From the NCBI RefSeq assembly GCF_034424375.1, contig NZ_CP139965.1:1364001-1428000 (forward strand): a stretch of 64,000 bases of DNA. Direction: 5' to 3'. How positions within the stretch are numbered: the first letter of the stretch is position 1; every line of letters starts with the position of its first letter. The stretch is from Paraburkholderia kururiensis (GTDB lineage: Bacteria > Pseudomonadota > Gammaproteobacteria > Burkholderiales > Burkholderiaceae). The position numbers and the translations under genes were made by a program. Shown piece by piece: positions 41,116 through 50,250 of the stretch. The notes below the pieces were generated by a model. The model saw only the letters and a program-made list of their open reading frames with translations. It had not been told where the DNA came from and made no database searches.

Positions 41116-43317
41116 ATGGCATACGAAGACGCACTCACGCTCAAGGAACGCGGCACGGCCGCCGTTCAGGACGCAACCCGTCACGCGGGGAAGACGCACA
41201 AGGACATCGTGCGGCACATTCTCGATCACGTGAAAGCGGAAGGACGCAACGCGCTCACGGCGCCGGAAGGCAAGCTCATCTGCGACGTCTACGGCATCGC
41301 GGTGCCGAAGGAAGGCGTGGCGGCCACCGCTGCGGATGCGGCGCAGCTCGCGAGTGAAATCGGTTTTCCAGTGGTACTGAAGATCGTGTCGCCCGACATC
41401 CTGCACAAGACGGAAGCCGGTGGCGTGCTGGTGGGACTCGCGAACGCGGATCAGGTGACGCAGGGCTTCGCGACCATCATGGAAAACGCGAAGCGCTACA
41501 ACGCCAGCGCGAATCTGGTGGGCGTTCAGGTGCAGCAGATGGTGGGCGGCGGCCAGGAAGTGATCGTGGGCGCCGTGACCGATCCGTCGTTCGGCAAGCT
41601 CGTGGCGTTCGGCTTGGGCGGTGTGCTGGTCGAAGTGCTCAAGGACATTACGTTCCGCCTCGCACCTACCACACGCGACGACGCACGCTCGATGCTCGAC
41701 GGCATCGCGGCTGCCGAAATGCTGAAAGGCGTGCGCGGCGGCGAGCCGGTGAATCGCGAGGCACTCGCCACGCTGATCGAAAACGTGTCGCGGCTCGTCA
41801 CAGACTTTCCCGAAATCGCGGAGATGGATCTGAACCCCGTGTTCGCCAGCAAGACGGGCGCGATTGCGGCAGACGTGCGCATCGTGCTCGACTTCTCGCC
41901 GCCCGTGGAGCGCTATCGTCCGAGCCAGGAAGCCATCGTGCGGCAGATGAACCGCATCATGCGGCCGGATCGCGTCGCGGTGATCGGTGCGTCGTCGGAG
42001 GACGGCAAGATCGGCAACTCGGTGATGAAGAACCTGATCAACGGCGGTTACCAGGGCGAGATCTATCCGATCCATCCGAAGGCCGACGAGATCATGGGCC
42101 GCAAGGCGTATCGCAGCGTGCTCGACGTGCCGGGCAACATCGACGTGGCCGTGTTCGCGATTCCCGCGAAGTTCGTTGCGGCGGCGCTCAAGGAAGTGGG
42201 GCAGAAGGGTATTCCGGGCGCGGTGCTGATCCCGTCGGGCTTCGCGGAAACGGGCAACGTCGAAGGCCAGCAGGAAATTGTGGCGATTGCGCGTGAGTAC
42301 GGCATCCGCCTGATGGGACCCAACATCTACGGCTTCTACTACACGCCGAAGAATCTCTGTGCGACGTTCTGCACACCGTACGATGTGAAGGGCAAGGCAG
42401 CGCTGTCGTCGCAGTCGGGTGGCATCGGCATGGCGATCATCGGCTTTTCGCGTGCGGCGAAGATGGGCGTGTCCGCAATCGTGGGACTCGGCAACAAGTC
42501 CGACATCGACGAAGACGATCTGCTCACGTTCTTCGAGCAGGACGACAACACGGAAATCATCGCGCAGCACTGCGAAGACCTGAAAGACGGCCGCGCGTTC
42601 GCAGAAGCGGCACGGCGCGTGTCGAAGAAGAAACCGGTCGTGGTGCTGAAGGCGGGGCGCACGAGCCTTGGCGCACGGGCGGCCAGTTCGCACACCGGCG
42701 CGCTCGCCGGCAATGACCGTATCTATGAAGACGTGTTCAGGCAATGCGGCGTGATTCGCGCGCGCTCGCTGCGCGATCTGCTCGAATTCGCGCGCGGCAT
42801 TCCGAAGCTGCCCACGCCGAAGGGCGAAAACGTCGTGATCATCACGGGCGCGGGTGGCTCGGGCGTGCTGCTCTCGGATGCCTGCGTGGACAACAGCCTC
42901 TCGCTGATGACCATGCCGCCCGATCTGGACGCCGCGTTCCGCAAGTTCATTCCGCCCTTCGGCGCAGCAGGCAACCCCGTGGACATCACGGGCGGCGAGC
43001 CGCCCACCACGTATCAGAACACCATCCGGCTGGGCCTCGAAGACCCGCGTATCCACGCGATCATCCTCGGCTACTGGCACACCATCATCACGCCGCCCAT
43101 GGTGTTCGCGAAACTGGTGGTCGAAGTGAAGGAAGAGATGAAGGCGAAGGGCATTGAAAAGCCCATCGTGGCATCGCTTGCCGGCGACGTGGAAGTGGAG
43201 GAAGCCGCTGCGTATCTCTACGAGCACGGCGTGCCGGCCTACGCGTACTCCACTGAAATTCCGGTGGCCGTGCTCGGCGCGAAGTACCGGTGGGCACGCG
43301 CCGCGGGCCTCATCTGA
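41116..43317 (+). CDS. Fused ADP-forming acyl-CoA synthetase (ATP-grasp plus CoA-binding)
   Basis: A 733-residue NDP-forming acyl-CoA ligase with beta part first (ATP-grasp, residues about 25-265, GFPVVLKIVSPDILHKTEAGG). The alpha part follows (about 275-733, starting RPDRVAVIGASSEDGKIGNSVM, with the phospho-His in SHTGALAGNDRIYE near residue 520). These enzymes interconvert acyl-CoA plus ADP and acid plus ATP. In this setting it may activate the incoming acid or recover ATP from formyl-CoA or another thioester; the sequence does not decide. It starts 173 bp after frc and is followed by the FAH gene. A GGAG lies 10 nt before ATG 41116. Confidence 0.87.
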   Translation: MAYEDALTLKERGTAAVQDATRHAGKTHKDIVRHILDHVKAEGRNALTAPEGKLICDVYGIAVPKEGVAATAADAAQLASEIGFPVVLKIVSPDILHKTEAGGVLVGLANADQVTQGFATIMENAKRYNASANLVGVQVQQMVGGGQEVIVGAVTDPSFGKLVAFGLGGVLVEVLKDITFRLAPTTRDDARSMLDGIAAAEMLKGVRGGEPVNREALATLIENVSRLVTDFPEIAEMDLNPVFASKTGAIAADVRIVLDFSPPVERYRPSQEAIVRQMNRIMRPDRVAVIGASSEDGKIGNSVMKNLINGGYQGEIYPIHPKADEIMGRKAYRSVLDVPGNIDVAVFAIPAKFVAAALKEVGQKGIPGAVLIPSGFAETGNVEGQQEIVAIAREYGIRLMGPNIYGFYYTPKNLCATFCTPYDVKGKAALSSQSGGIGMAIIGFSRAAKMGVSAIVGLGNKSDIDEDDLLTFFEQDDNTEIIAQHCEDLKDGRAFAEAARRVSKKKPVVVLKAGRTSLGARAASSHTGALAGNDRIYEDVFRQCGVIRARSLRDLLEFARGIPKLPTPKGENVVIITGAGGSGVLLSDACVDNSLSLMTMPPDLDAAFRKFIPPFGAAGNPVDITGGEPPTTYQNTIRLGLEDPRIHAIILGYWHTIITPPMVFAKLVVEVKEEMKAKGIEKPIVASLAGDVEVEEAAAYLYEHGVPAYAYSTEIPVAVLGAKYRWARAAGLI

Positions 43318-43458
43318 TGCCGACGTGAGCGAAGGCGAGTGCGACGGGCCGCACGCTGTGTGGCCGGTCGCACATAGAGGGGCATCGGCAACGTTCAGCA
43401 TGGTTCGGGCGGCCGGCATGACGGCACGTGTGCAGGCCGGCTCGCCACGGAGGCAAGC

Positions 43459-44271
43459 ATGGAAACATGGATGCGCTTCATGTCCAGCGACGGTGGTATC
43501 GCGTTCGGACGCGTCGAGAACGGCTATCTGCACGAATACGAGGGCATCGATCAGCCGGTGCCCACGGGCGCCGTGCTCTCCCTGCGCGCGTTGACGCCGC
43601 TTGCGCCGTGCGCGCCGGGCAAGGTGGTGGCGCTATGGAACAACTTTCATGCGCTTGCCGCGAAGCTCGGCAAGGCCGTGCCCGCGCATCCGCTGTTTCT
43701 CATCAAGCCGGCGGGCTCGGTGATCGGGCCAGGCGATGCGATCCGGCGGCCATCCAGCTACGCGGGAAAGATCGCGTACGAGGGCGAGCTGGGCATCGTG
43801 ATCGGCAAGCGCTGCCGCGACGCGAGCCTCGAGGAGGCTGAGGCCGCCATCTTCGGCTACACCATCGTCAACGACGTCACCGCTGCCGAACTGCTCAACG
43901 AGAACCCGGATTTTCCGCAGTGGTGTCGCGCCAAGGGATTCGATACGTTCTGCGCGATCGGCCCGGCTATTGTCTCGGGCTTCGACTGGCGCGCAGCGCG
44001 CGTAGTGACCACGTTAGACGGCACCGAGCGGCAGAACTATCCGTTGGCGGACATGGTGCTCACGCCCGCACAGCAGGTCAGCATGATTTCTCACGACATG
44101 ATGCTGGAGCCCGGCGACGTGATCGCATGCGGCACGTCGCTCGGCGTCGGTTCGATACGCGATGGCGCGACGGTGACGATCGCGATTGAAGGAATCGGGC
44201 AACTCGCCAATACGCTGACTGCGGCGCACGCCCAGCAGCCGACCGTAGTGGCGATGGCGGGGCAGGAATGA
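43459..44271 (+). CDS. Fumarylacetoacetate hydrolase (FAH) family protein
   Basis: A 270-residue FAH-fold enzyme. The metal-binding/active segment YEGELGIVIGKR (about 113-124) and GYTIVNDVTAAELL (about 135-148) with the C-terminal half GDVIACGTSLGVGSIRDG (about 220-237) are all present. FAH-fold members hydrolyse acylpyruvates or decarboxylate oxaloacetate. Its place after the CoA ligases suggests a C-C bond hydrolase or decarboxylase for a metabolite of the same pathway. A GGAGG lies 6 nt before ATG 43459. Confidence 0.85.
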   Translation: METWMRFMSSDGGIAFGRVENGYLHEYEGIDQPVPTGAVLSLRALTPLAPCAPGKVVALWNNFHALAAKLGKAVPAHPLFLIKPAGSVIGPGDAIRRPSSYAGKIAYEGELGIVIGKRCRDASLEEAEAAIFGYTIVNDVTAAELLNENPDFPQWCRAKGFDTFCAIGPAIVSGFDWRAARVVTTLDGTERQNYPLADMVLTPAQQVSMISHDMMLEPGDVIACGTSLGVGSIRDGATVTIAIEGIGQLANTLTAAHAQQPTVVAMAGQE

Positions 44272-44384
44272 ACGCGACTACGCGCACGCGTTACGCGCGC
44301 TTCAGGCATCGGTCACGTGTGAGGCCATGCCGAAGCCTGAAGCGAGGCCACGCGCAGGAGGGCCAGGAAATCTGGGCCCGTGAA

Positions 44385-44696
44385 TCAGTTTCCCGCCTGC
44401 GGCGAGATCTCGCGGAAGTATTCGCTCTTCTTGCTGAGAATCAGCTGGGCAAGAAAGTCGGCGTCATACGCGCGATGCAGATGCGCATGAAACCGTTCGA
44501 TGTAAGCGGTGATGCGTGCGAGCTCGCTGCCGAACTCGTTGAGCGCGGCGAACGTGTCGCGGTCCCAGCGAAAGCGCAGCCCCAGGTCGCTGAACGCCGC
44601 GTTGTAGGCGTCGAGGTGGGCGTCCTCCGCGCTTTCGGTCGCGCTGCGGGACGTGTTGCGCGTGATGGAATGGGACAGAACCGAAGCGTGATTCAT
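44385..44696 (-). CDS. Small hypothetical protein next to the LysR gene
   Basis: A 103-residue frame that I do not recognise. It is largely helical and polar (AYNAAFSDLGLRFRWDRDTF, then FHAHLHRAYDADFLAQLILS), with several His and Arg. No membrane segment or signal. The ATG at 44696 has AGGAG 7 nt upstream, a strong site that supports a real gene. It lies downstream of the LysR gene on the same strand (97-bp gap). Confidence 0.55.
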   Translation of the reverse strand: MNHASVLSHSITRNTSRSATESAEDAHLDAYNAAFSDLGLRFRWDRDTFAALNEFGSELARITAYIERFHAHLHRAYDADFLAQLILSKKSEYFREISPQAGN

Positions 44697-44783
44697 GGTC
44701 GGACTCCTGTGCAGTCGAGTGAGAGAACTCGACTCCAGCATAGAGGCCGCAATAGATTTGCAATAGTTAAAGTTTTATTGGCA

Positions 44784-44807
44784 GTCCATAACTTAACCTT
44801 TATGGAC
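44784..44807. promoter_or_regulatory. Inverted repeat over the LysR stop codon
   Basis: GTCCATAA-N8-TTATGGAC has perfect 8-bp arms and an 8-bp spacer. It includes the LysR stop codon and lies about 90 bp upstream of the small gene's ATG at 44696. It could be a binding site for a LysR-type dimer or a weak stem-loop. Confidence 0.4.
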
Positions 44808-45752
44808 CGTCGATTCGGTCACGCGCGTAATCCGTTCGATCAGCTGCGCGCCTTCCTCCATGAGAAAGCGCTTGAACGCCAGCGCGACAGGCGGCAGCCG
44901 CTTGTTGCGGCGATGCACGACGTACCAGTTCAGCATGACGGGAAAGGTCTCCACGTCGAGCACGACGAGATTGCCCACCTGCAATTCGAGCGCAATGGTG
45001 TGCGCGGAAAGGAAGGCGATACCCATGCCCGCAATCACGGCCTGCTTGATGGTTTCCGTGCTCTTGATCTCCATGGCGATCTTGAGGTTCGAGAGCTTGC
45101 CGGTGAAACCTTCTTCCATGGAATTCCACGTGTCCGAGCCGCGTTCTCTCACGATGAACGCCTCGTTCGCGAGCGTGCTGAGCTTGATGTTGCGCTTGTG
45201 CGCAAGCGGATGGTTGGGCGCGGCCACGATCACGTACGGATGCGGCGCGAAGGGCTCGTTGATGGAGTCCATCTCGTGCGGCGGCCGCACCATGACGGCG
45301 AGGTCCGTGCGGTTCGTGGCCAGCTGTTGCAGCAGTTCCTCGCGGTTATGCACCGCAAGGTTCAGCACGACGCCCGAGTAGCGGCGCATGAATTCGGCGA
45401 GCAGGCGCGGAAAGAAGTAGTCGCCGGCGCTGATCACGGCCACGTTGAGCGTACCGCCCGAGACGCCCTTCAATTGCCCCATCGCTTCGTCCACTTCGTG
45501 GAACTGCTGCATGATGGCGCGGCTGTAATGAAGCATTTCGGTGCCGGCGGGCGTGAGGTAGATCTTCTTGCCGAGCTGCTCGAAAAGCGGCAGGCCCGCA
45601 TGTTCCTCCAGCTGCCTTACCTGCGTGGAGACCGCGGGCTGCGTAAGGTGCAATTCCTCTGCGGCGCGCGAGAAGCTGAGATGACGCGCCACCGTCTCGA
45701 ATACCTTGAGCTGGCGCAGCGTGGCGTTTCTCATCGTCATGGCCGTATCCAT
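44793..45752 (-). CDS. LysR family regulator (CbbR-like)
   Basis: A 319-residue LysR protein. The DNA-binding part (TLRQLKVFETVARHLSFSRAA then HLTQPAVSTQVRQLEEH, residues 11-50) resembles CbbR-type regulators, and the effector domain starts with GTLNVAVISAGDYFFPRL. Its start is divergent from the OxlT-like gene, 349 bp away. The likely target is that transporter, with an organic acid or CoA ester as effector. Confidence 0.88.
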   Translation of the reverse strand: MDTAMTMRNATLRQLKVFETVARHLSFSRAAEELHLTQPAVSTQVRQLEEHAGLPLFEQLGKKIYLTPAGTEMLHYSRAIMQQFHEVDEAMGQLKGVSGGTLNVAVISAGDYFFPRLLAEFMRRYSGVVLNLAVHNREELLQQLATNRTDLAVMVRPPHEMDSINEPFAPHPYVIVAAPNHPLAHKRNIKLSTLANEAFIVRERGSDTWNSMEEGFTGKLSNLKIAMEIKSTETIKQAVIAGMGIAFLSAHTIALELQVGNLVVLDVETFPVMLNWYVVHRRNKRLPPVALAFKRFLMEEGAQLIERITRVTESTVHKG

Positions 45753-46101
45753 AAACGAATGTGAATCCTGATAATAACAAACTTTAATTATGAGTAATTC
45801 AGCAATGACCCTAGCATGACTTTGAAAGCATGAGTCGCCGGCCGTGAAATGCGGGTTAACGCGCGGTCAGACGCGGAAAAAGGCGGCAAAAAGGGGCGAA
45901 AAGCAAGGAGGGCAAGGCTTCCGGGCATGCAGGGAGCCGCGCAGGCGGGGGCGAAAAGCGGTAAAGGTTTATTCCGCATTTCGCTTAATTCCCGCAATGA
46001 AAAATCCGGTGGCGCAATGGCCGGGACATAACCATAAGGCGGAATGGATGCAGGCCGGCGTATGAGTCTGCTGCCCTGAATACATAGCGGAGACAAGTCT
46101 C
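45753..46101. promoter_or_regulatory. Divergent control region between LysR and OxlT-like gene
   Basis: 349 bp, no gene. AT-rich near the LysR start, with AACTTTAATTATGAGTAA that may be a LysR site, and a sequence TTAAAGTTT on the minus strand that recurs at 44768-44776 and 51374-51382. The plus half holds the transporter promoter, whose hexamers I cannot place. Confidence 0.4.
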
Positions 46102-47445
46102 ATGGAAGACATCAATCAACCCGCGGTACGCCCGTTTTGGCAAAACCGCTGGTGTCAGCTTGTCATCGGCATGATGTGCATGGCGCTGGTGGCGAACCTC
46201 CAATACGCGTGGACCCTCTTCGTCGCGCCGATGAACGCAAGGCACCACTGGGGCCAGGCATCGATTCAACTTGCGTTCTCGATCTTCATCCTGACCGAGA
46301 CGTGGCTCGTGCCGGTGGAGGGCTGGCTCGTGGACCGTTTCGGTCCGCGTCCGGTCGTGGCAGGCGGTGCAGTATGCGCAGGGCTCGCGTGGGTGCTCAA
46401 TTCGTATGCCACGACGTTGCCGATGCTCTACGTGGCCGCCGTGATTGCAGGCGTAGGCGCGGGCGGCGTGTACGGCACCTGCGTGGGCAATGCGCTGAAG
46501 TGGTTCCCCGACCGCCGCGGGCTTGCCGCAGGCCTCACGGCGGCGGGCTTCGGTGCGGGCGCAGCCGTGACCGTGATCCCGATTGCCAACATGATCACGC
46601 GCTCGGGCTACGAGCACACCTTCCTGTTCTTCGGTCTGCTGCAGGGCATCGCGATCTTCGTGCTCGCGTTGTTGCTCAGGAAGCCTCAGCTTCGTGCGGT
46701 CTCCTCGCAGAAGAAGCGCTTCGCGGTGTCGCGCATGGACTTCACGCCCGGGCAGATGATCAAGACGCCCGTGTTCTGGGTGATCTACGTGTGCTTCGTC
46801 GCGGTGGCAGCGGGCGGGCTGATGGCCACCGCGCAGATCGGTCCCATTGCGAAGGACTGGGGCCTTGCCCGCATACCGATGACGGTGTTCGGGGCCACGT
46901 TGCCGCTGCTCACGCTGACGCTTTCCATCGACAACATCTGCAACGGCTTCACGCGTCCGCTATGCGGGTTCATCTCCGACAAGATCGGCCGTGAGAACAC
47001 CATGTTCCTGATCTTCATCGGCGAAGGGCTCTCACTGCTCGGCATGATGCAGTTCGGCACGAACCCCTACGCGTTCATGGTGTTCGCCGCGCTCATCTTC
47101 CTGTTCTGGGGCGAGATCTTCTCGATCTTCCCGGCCATTTGCGCAGACACGTTCGGCAGCAAGTACGCGGCAGCGAATGCGGGCACGCTGTACACGGCCA
47201 AGGGCACGGCGTCGCTGCTCGTGCCGATCGCTTCGGTGCTGTCGGCCACGGGCGGGTGGAGCGCGGTGTTCGTGGTCTCGGCGGTCATTACGATTGCAGC
47301 GGGCGTGTCGGCGAAATTCATTCTGCAGCCCATGCGGGCGCGCTGGATCGAGTCAGGCGAAGCTTTGTCCGGGGCTATGCGCAACGGCAATGGCAACGGC
47401 GGCGCGTCGCGGCTCTCTCACTGGCCCGAACAGACGGGCGAGTAA
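46102..47445 (+). CDS. oxlT: OxlT-like MFS oxalate/formate antiporter
   Basis: A 447-residue MFS transporter with about 12 helices. It has VDRFGPRPVVAGG (loop 2-3 motif, about 68-80) and ATAQIGPIAKDWG. An Arg is in DNICNGFTRPLCG (about 278-290) and a Lys in YTAKGTASLLVP (about 362), the positions of the positively charged substrate residues known in OxlT. OxlT exchanges oxalate(2-) for formate(-), creating a proton-motive gain. The two basic residues and the neighbouring pathway genes support the same role, but a related dicarboxylate is possible. ATG 46102 has GGAGA upstream. Confidence 0.82.
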   Translation: MEDINQPAVRPFWQNRWCQLVIGMMCMALVANLQYAWTLFVAPMNARHHWGQASIQLAFSIFILTETWLVPVEGWLVDRFGPRPVVAGGAVCAGLAWVLNSYATTLPMLYVAAVIAGVGAGGVYGTCVGNALKWFPDRRGLAAGLTAAGFGAGAAVTVIPIANMITRSGYEHTFLFFGLLQGIAIFVLALLLRKPQLRAVSSQKKRFAVSRMDFTPGQMIKTPVFWVIYVCFVAVAAGGLMATAQIGPIAKDWGLARIPMTVFGATLPLLTLTLSIDNICNGFTRPLCGFISDKIGRENTMFLIFIGEGLSLLGMMQFGTNPYAFMVFAALIFLFWGEIFSIFPAICADTFGSKYAAANAGTLYTAKGTASLLVPIASVLSATGGWSAVFVVSAVITIAAGVSAKFILQPMRARWIESGEALSGAMRNGNGNGGASRLSHWPEQTGE

Positions 47446-47521
47446 CGAGGCGAGCGGCAAGTCGCGTAACCGGGCGAGATGCCGGACCGCGTAGAAGGCC
47501 TCATCGAAGGAACGGTCGCCA

Positions 47522-48598
47522 ATGAACGTTTCGCTACATCAGTTGAAGGTATTCGTGGCGGTGGCGCGCGAGCGCAGTTTCACGCGCGCGGCGCGCGAAT
47601 TCGGCCTTACGCAGTCGGCCGTGAGCCGCTGTATTCGCGAGCTGGAAGATGCCATCGACCTGCGCCTCTTCGATCGCACCACGCGCCAGGTTGCGCTGAC
47701 CTCGGCGGGCGCGGGGCTCGAACAGCGTATCGGCCGGCTGCTCGATGAGATCGAGCTGGCGCTCAACGAGGGGCGCGCCTCGTGCGTCGGCCATGCCGGC
47801 GTGGTGGCGCTGGCCAGCAATCCTGTGTTGTCGTCCGGCTGTCTGCCGGCCGGGCTCGCACGGTGCGCTGCCGCGTTTCCTGCGCTCGCCGTGCGCATCC
47901 GCGACTTGCCGCAGGCCGCGATCATTCCGGCCGTGGAGCAGGGCGAAGTGGATTTCGCGCTGATGGCCGATGCACCGATGGCCGCGAAAGGTGCAACCGC
48001 GACGACCGGCACCATCGAAACGCAGCCGCTCTTCACGACACCGCTCTGCGCCGTGCTGCCTGCGGACCATGCGCTCGCGCAACACGACACACTCGCGTGG
48101 TGCGACCTCGACTCGACGCCGCTCGTCACGCTCAACGACGATGCGTGCGGCCACGGTGTCATCGCACGGACATTGGCGACGCACGCGCCCCATGCGGCAC
48201 CGGTTCAGGAGCTCGGCCATATCGCGGCCGTGCTGCGGGTGGTGGAACTCGGACTCGGCGTAGGGATTTTGCCGATGGGCATGCATTGGCCCGCGCCCTC
48301 CGCTGCATTGACGGTGCGTGTGCTGCAACCCGAAGTGACGCTCACCACCCTGCTGGTACGGCGCAAGAACCGCTCGCTGCGCCCGAATGCTCAGGCGGTA
48401 TGGCAGCAGCTTGTCGAGTATGCGTGCGAGGGGCTGAACGAATCGACAGAGTGCGCGGCAAGCGAAGAAAGGAGCCCGCACGCCACGTCGCCCGATGCTC
48501 ACGATGACGCCACCGCTCTCGCTCGCCCTTCGGTTCGCACGCTCGCTCCGTCGCATGGAGCAGCACGGCCGCGGTCCTTCACGGCGCGTATCGCCTGA
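47522..48598 (+). CDS. LysR family regulator with extended C-terminus
   Basis: A 358-residue LysR protein. DNA-binding part: SLHQLKVFVAVARERSFTRAA then GLTQSAVSRCIRELED (residues 4-42). The last 50 residues (from about 308, Ser/Ala/Arg-rich) go beyond the usual 300-310 and look like an unstructured tail. It follows the OxlT-like gene after 76 bp and precedes the aldehyde dehydrogenase by 124 bp, so it may share a transcript with one of them. Confidence 0.85.
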   Translation: MNVSLHQLKVFVAVARERSFTRAAREFGLTQSAVSRCIRELEDAIDLRLFDRTTRQVALTSAGAGLEQRIGRLLDEIELALNEGRASCVGHAGVVALASNPVLSSGCLPAGLARCAAAFPALAVRIRDLPQAAIIPAVEQGEVDFALMADAPMAAKGATATTGTIETQPLFTTPLCAVLPADHALAQHDTLAWCDLDSTPLVTLNDDACGHGVIARTLATHAPHAAPVQELGHIAAVLRVVELGLGVGILPMGMHWPAPSAALTVRVLQPEVTLTTLLVRRKNRSLRPNAQAVWQQLVEYACEGLNESTECAASEERSPHATSPDAHDDATALARPSVRTLAPSHGAARPRSFTARIA

Positions 48599-48722
48599 GG
48601 CATCGGTCCTGCATCCGGAAGACACGAGGGCCGGCGTGCGGTGCCAGGCATGCGATGCCCGCGTCGGCCACGACGCGAGACAAGCGGATCGCCCTTCTTC
48701 GATCGATGCAAGGAGTCTCACC

Positions 48723-50180
48723 ATGGAATCAGCCACCCACGCAGGCCTCGTTCGCCATGATTTGCTGATAGACGGCAAGCGCATTGCCCCGAGCGGCGGC
48801 GACTATTCCGTCGACCTCAACCCCGCCACCGAAGCGCCCATCGCGCTCGTCGCGCAGGGCACGGCGGCGGATGTCGACGTCGCCGTGCAGGCCGCGCGCG
48901 CCGCGCTGAAAGTGTGGAACGGTATGCGTGCCGCCGAACGCGGCCGCATTCTGGGCCGCATGGCCGAGTTGTTGCGCGAGCATCAGGACGAGATCGCGGC
49001 ACTCGAAAGTCTGGATGCGGGCAAGCCCATTGCCGCCGTGATGCGTCAGGACGTGCCCGCCGCCATCGACACGCTCGCCTACTACGCGGGCTGGTGCGAC
49101 AAGATCAACGGGCAGGTGGTGCCCGTGCGTCCCGACGCGCTCACCTACACCGTGCGCGAACCGGTAGGCGTGGTGGGCGCGATCGTGCCGTGGAACTTCC
49201 CGCTCATGATCGGCATGTGGAAGATCGCGCCGGCGCTGGCGTGCGGCTGCACGCTCGTGGTCAAGCCGGCCGAGATCACGCCGCTTTCGGCGCTGCGTAT
49301 CGGCGAACTCGCGCTTGAAGCCGGCGTGCCGCCCGGCGTGCTCAACATCGTGACGGGCAAGGGCAAGGTGGTGGGCGACGCGCTCGTCGCGCATCCCGGC
49401 GTGGACAAGGTCACGTTCACGGGCTCGCCGTCGGTGGGTCGCGGCATTCTGCAAGGCGCCGCGGGCAACTTCAAACGCGTGACGCTCGAGCTGGGCGGCA
49501 AGTCCGCAAACGTGATCTTCGCCGACGCGAACCTCGACCAGGCCGTGCGCGCAGCGGCATCGGGCATCTTCTTCAACACAGGGCAGGTGTGTTCCGCGGG
49601 CTCGCGCATCCTCGCGCATCGCGATGTCTACGACGACGTGGTGGAGCGGCTCGCCGCACGCGCGAAAGCCATTCGCGTGGGCGATCCGTCAGGACGCGAC
49701 ACGTCCATGGGACCGCTCGTTTCGGCCGCGCAGATGAAGACGGTGCTCGACTACGTCGCCATCGGTCGCGACGAGGGCGCGGCACTCGTCACGGGCGGCA
49801 GGCGCATCGGCGAACGCGGCTTCTATGTGGAGCCCACCGTGTTTGCGAACGTCGAGCACGAGATGCGCATTTCGCAGGAAGAGATCTTCGGCCCGGTCGC
49901 GAGCGTGATCCGTTTCGAAGACGAAGAGGACGCGGTGCGCATCGCAAACGGCACGCTCTACAGCCTTGCGGCGGGCGTGTGGAGCGCGGACATCGGACGC
50001 GTGCATCGCATGGCGCGCGAACTGCGTGCGGGTACGGTGTGGATCAATACCTACGGCTATACCGATGTGCGTCTGCCCTGGGGCGGCTCGGGCGATTCGG
50101 GCTTCGGGCGCGAGCACGCCGACGTGGCGATCGAAAACTTCACGGAGCCGAAGGCGGTGTGGCTCTCGCTCGCGCAGTAG
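48723..50180 (+). CDS. NAD(P)-dependent aldehyde dehydrogenase
   Basis: A 485-residue aldehyde dehydrogenase. The nucleotide site is GAIVPWNFPLMIGMWKIAPAL (about 153-173), the general-base Glu is in LELGGKSANVIF (about 258), and the catalytic Cys is in FFNTGQVCSAGS (about 291). It belongs to the betaine/gamma-aminobutyraldehyde type group and may oxidise glycolaldehyde, glyoxylate or another aldehyde. If the ThDP enzyme is a lyase, it could take its aldehyde product. AGGAG lies 6 nt before ATG 48723; the earlier in-frame region is not conserved. Confidence 0.88.
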   Translation: MESATHAGLVRHDLLIDGKRIAPSGGDYSVDLNPATEAPIALVAQGTAADVDVAVQAARAALKVWNGMRAAERGRILGRMAELLREHQDEIAALESLDAGKPIAAVMRQDVPAAIDTLAYYAGWCDKINGQVVPVRPDALTYTVREPVGVVGAIVPWNFPLMIGMWKIAPALACGCTLVVKPAEITPLSALRIGELALEAGVPPGVLNIVTGKGKVVGDALVAHPGVDKVTFTGSPSVGRGILQGAAGNFKRVTLELGGKSANVIFADANLDQAVRAAASGIFFNTGQVCSAGSRILAHRDVYDDVVERLAARAKAIRVGDPSGRDTSMGPLVSAAQMKTVLDYVAIGRDEGAALVTGGRRIGERGFYVEPTVFANVEHEMRISQEEIFGPVASVIRFEDEEDAVRIANGTLYSLAAGVWSADIGRVHRMARELRAGTVWINTYGYTDVRLPWGGSGDSGFGREHADVAIENFTEPKAVWLSLAQ

Positions 50181-50201
50181 CGCAGGCGCGGACGCGGACG
50201 T

Positions 50202-50241
50202 AAAAAAAGCGGGCCGTTCGCACACGGCCCGCTTCTTGTTT
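50202..50241. terminator. Bidirectional terminator between aldehyde dehydrogenase and PanE-like gene
   Basis: GCGGGCCGT/ACGGCCCGC 9-bp stem with a 6-nt loop. It has a T-run on each side: TTCTTGTTT on plus, a perfect seven T on minus. It separates the two convergent genes. Confidence 0.85.
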
Positions 50242-50250
50242 CTGCGTGAT

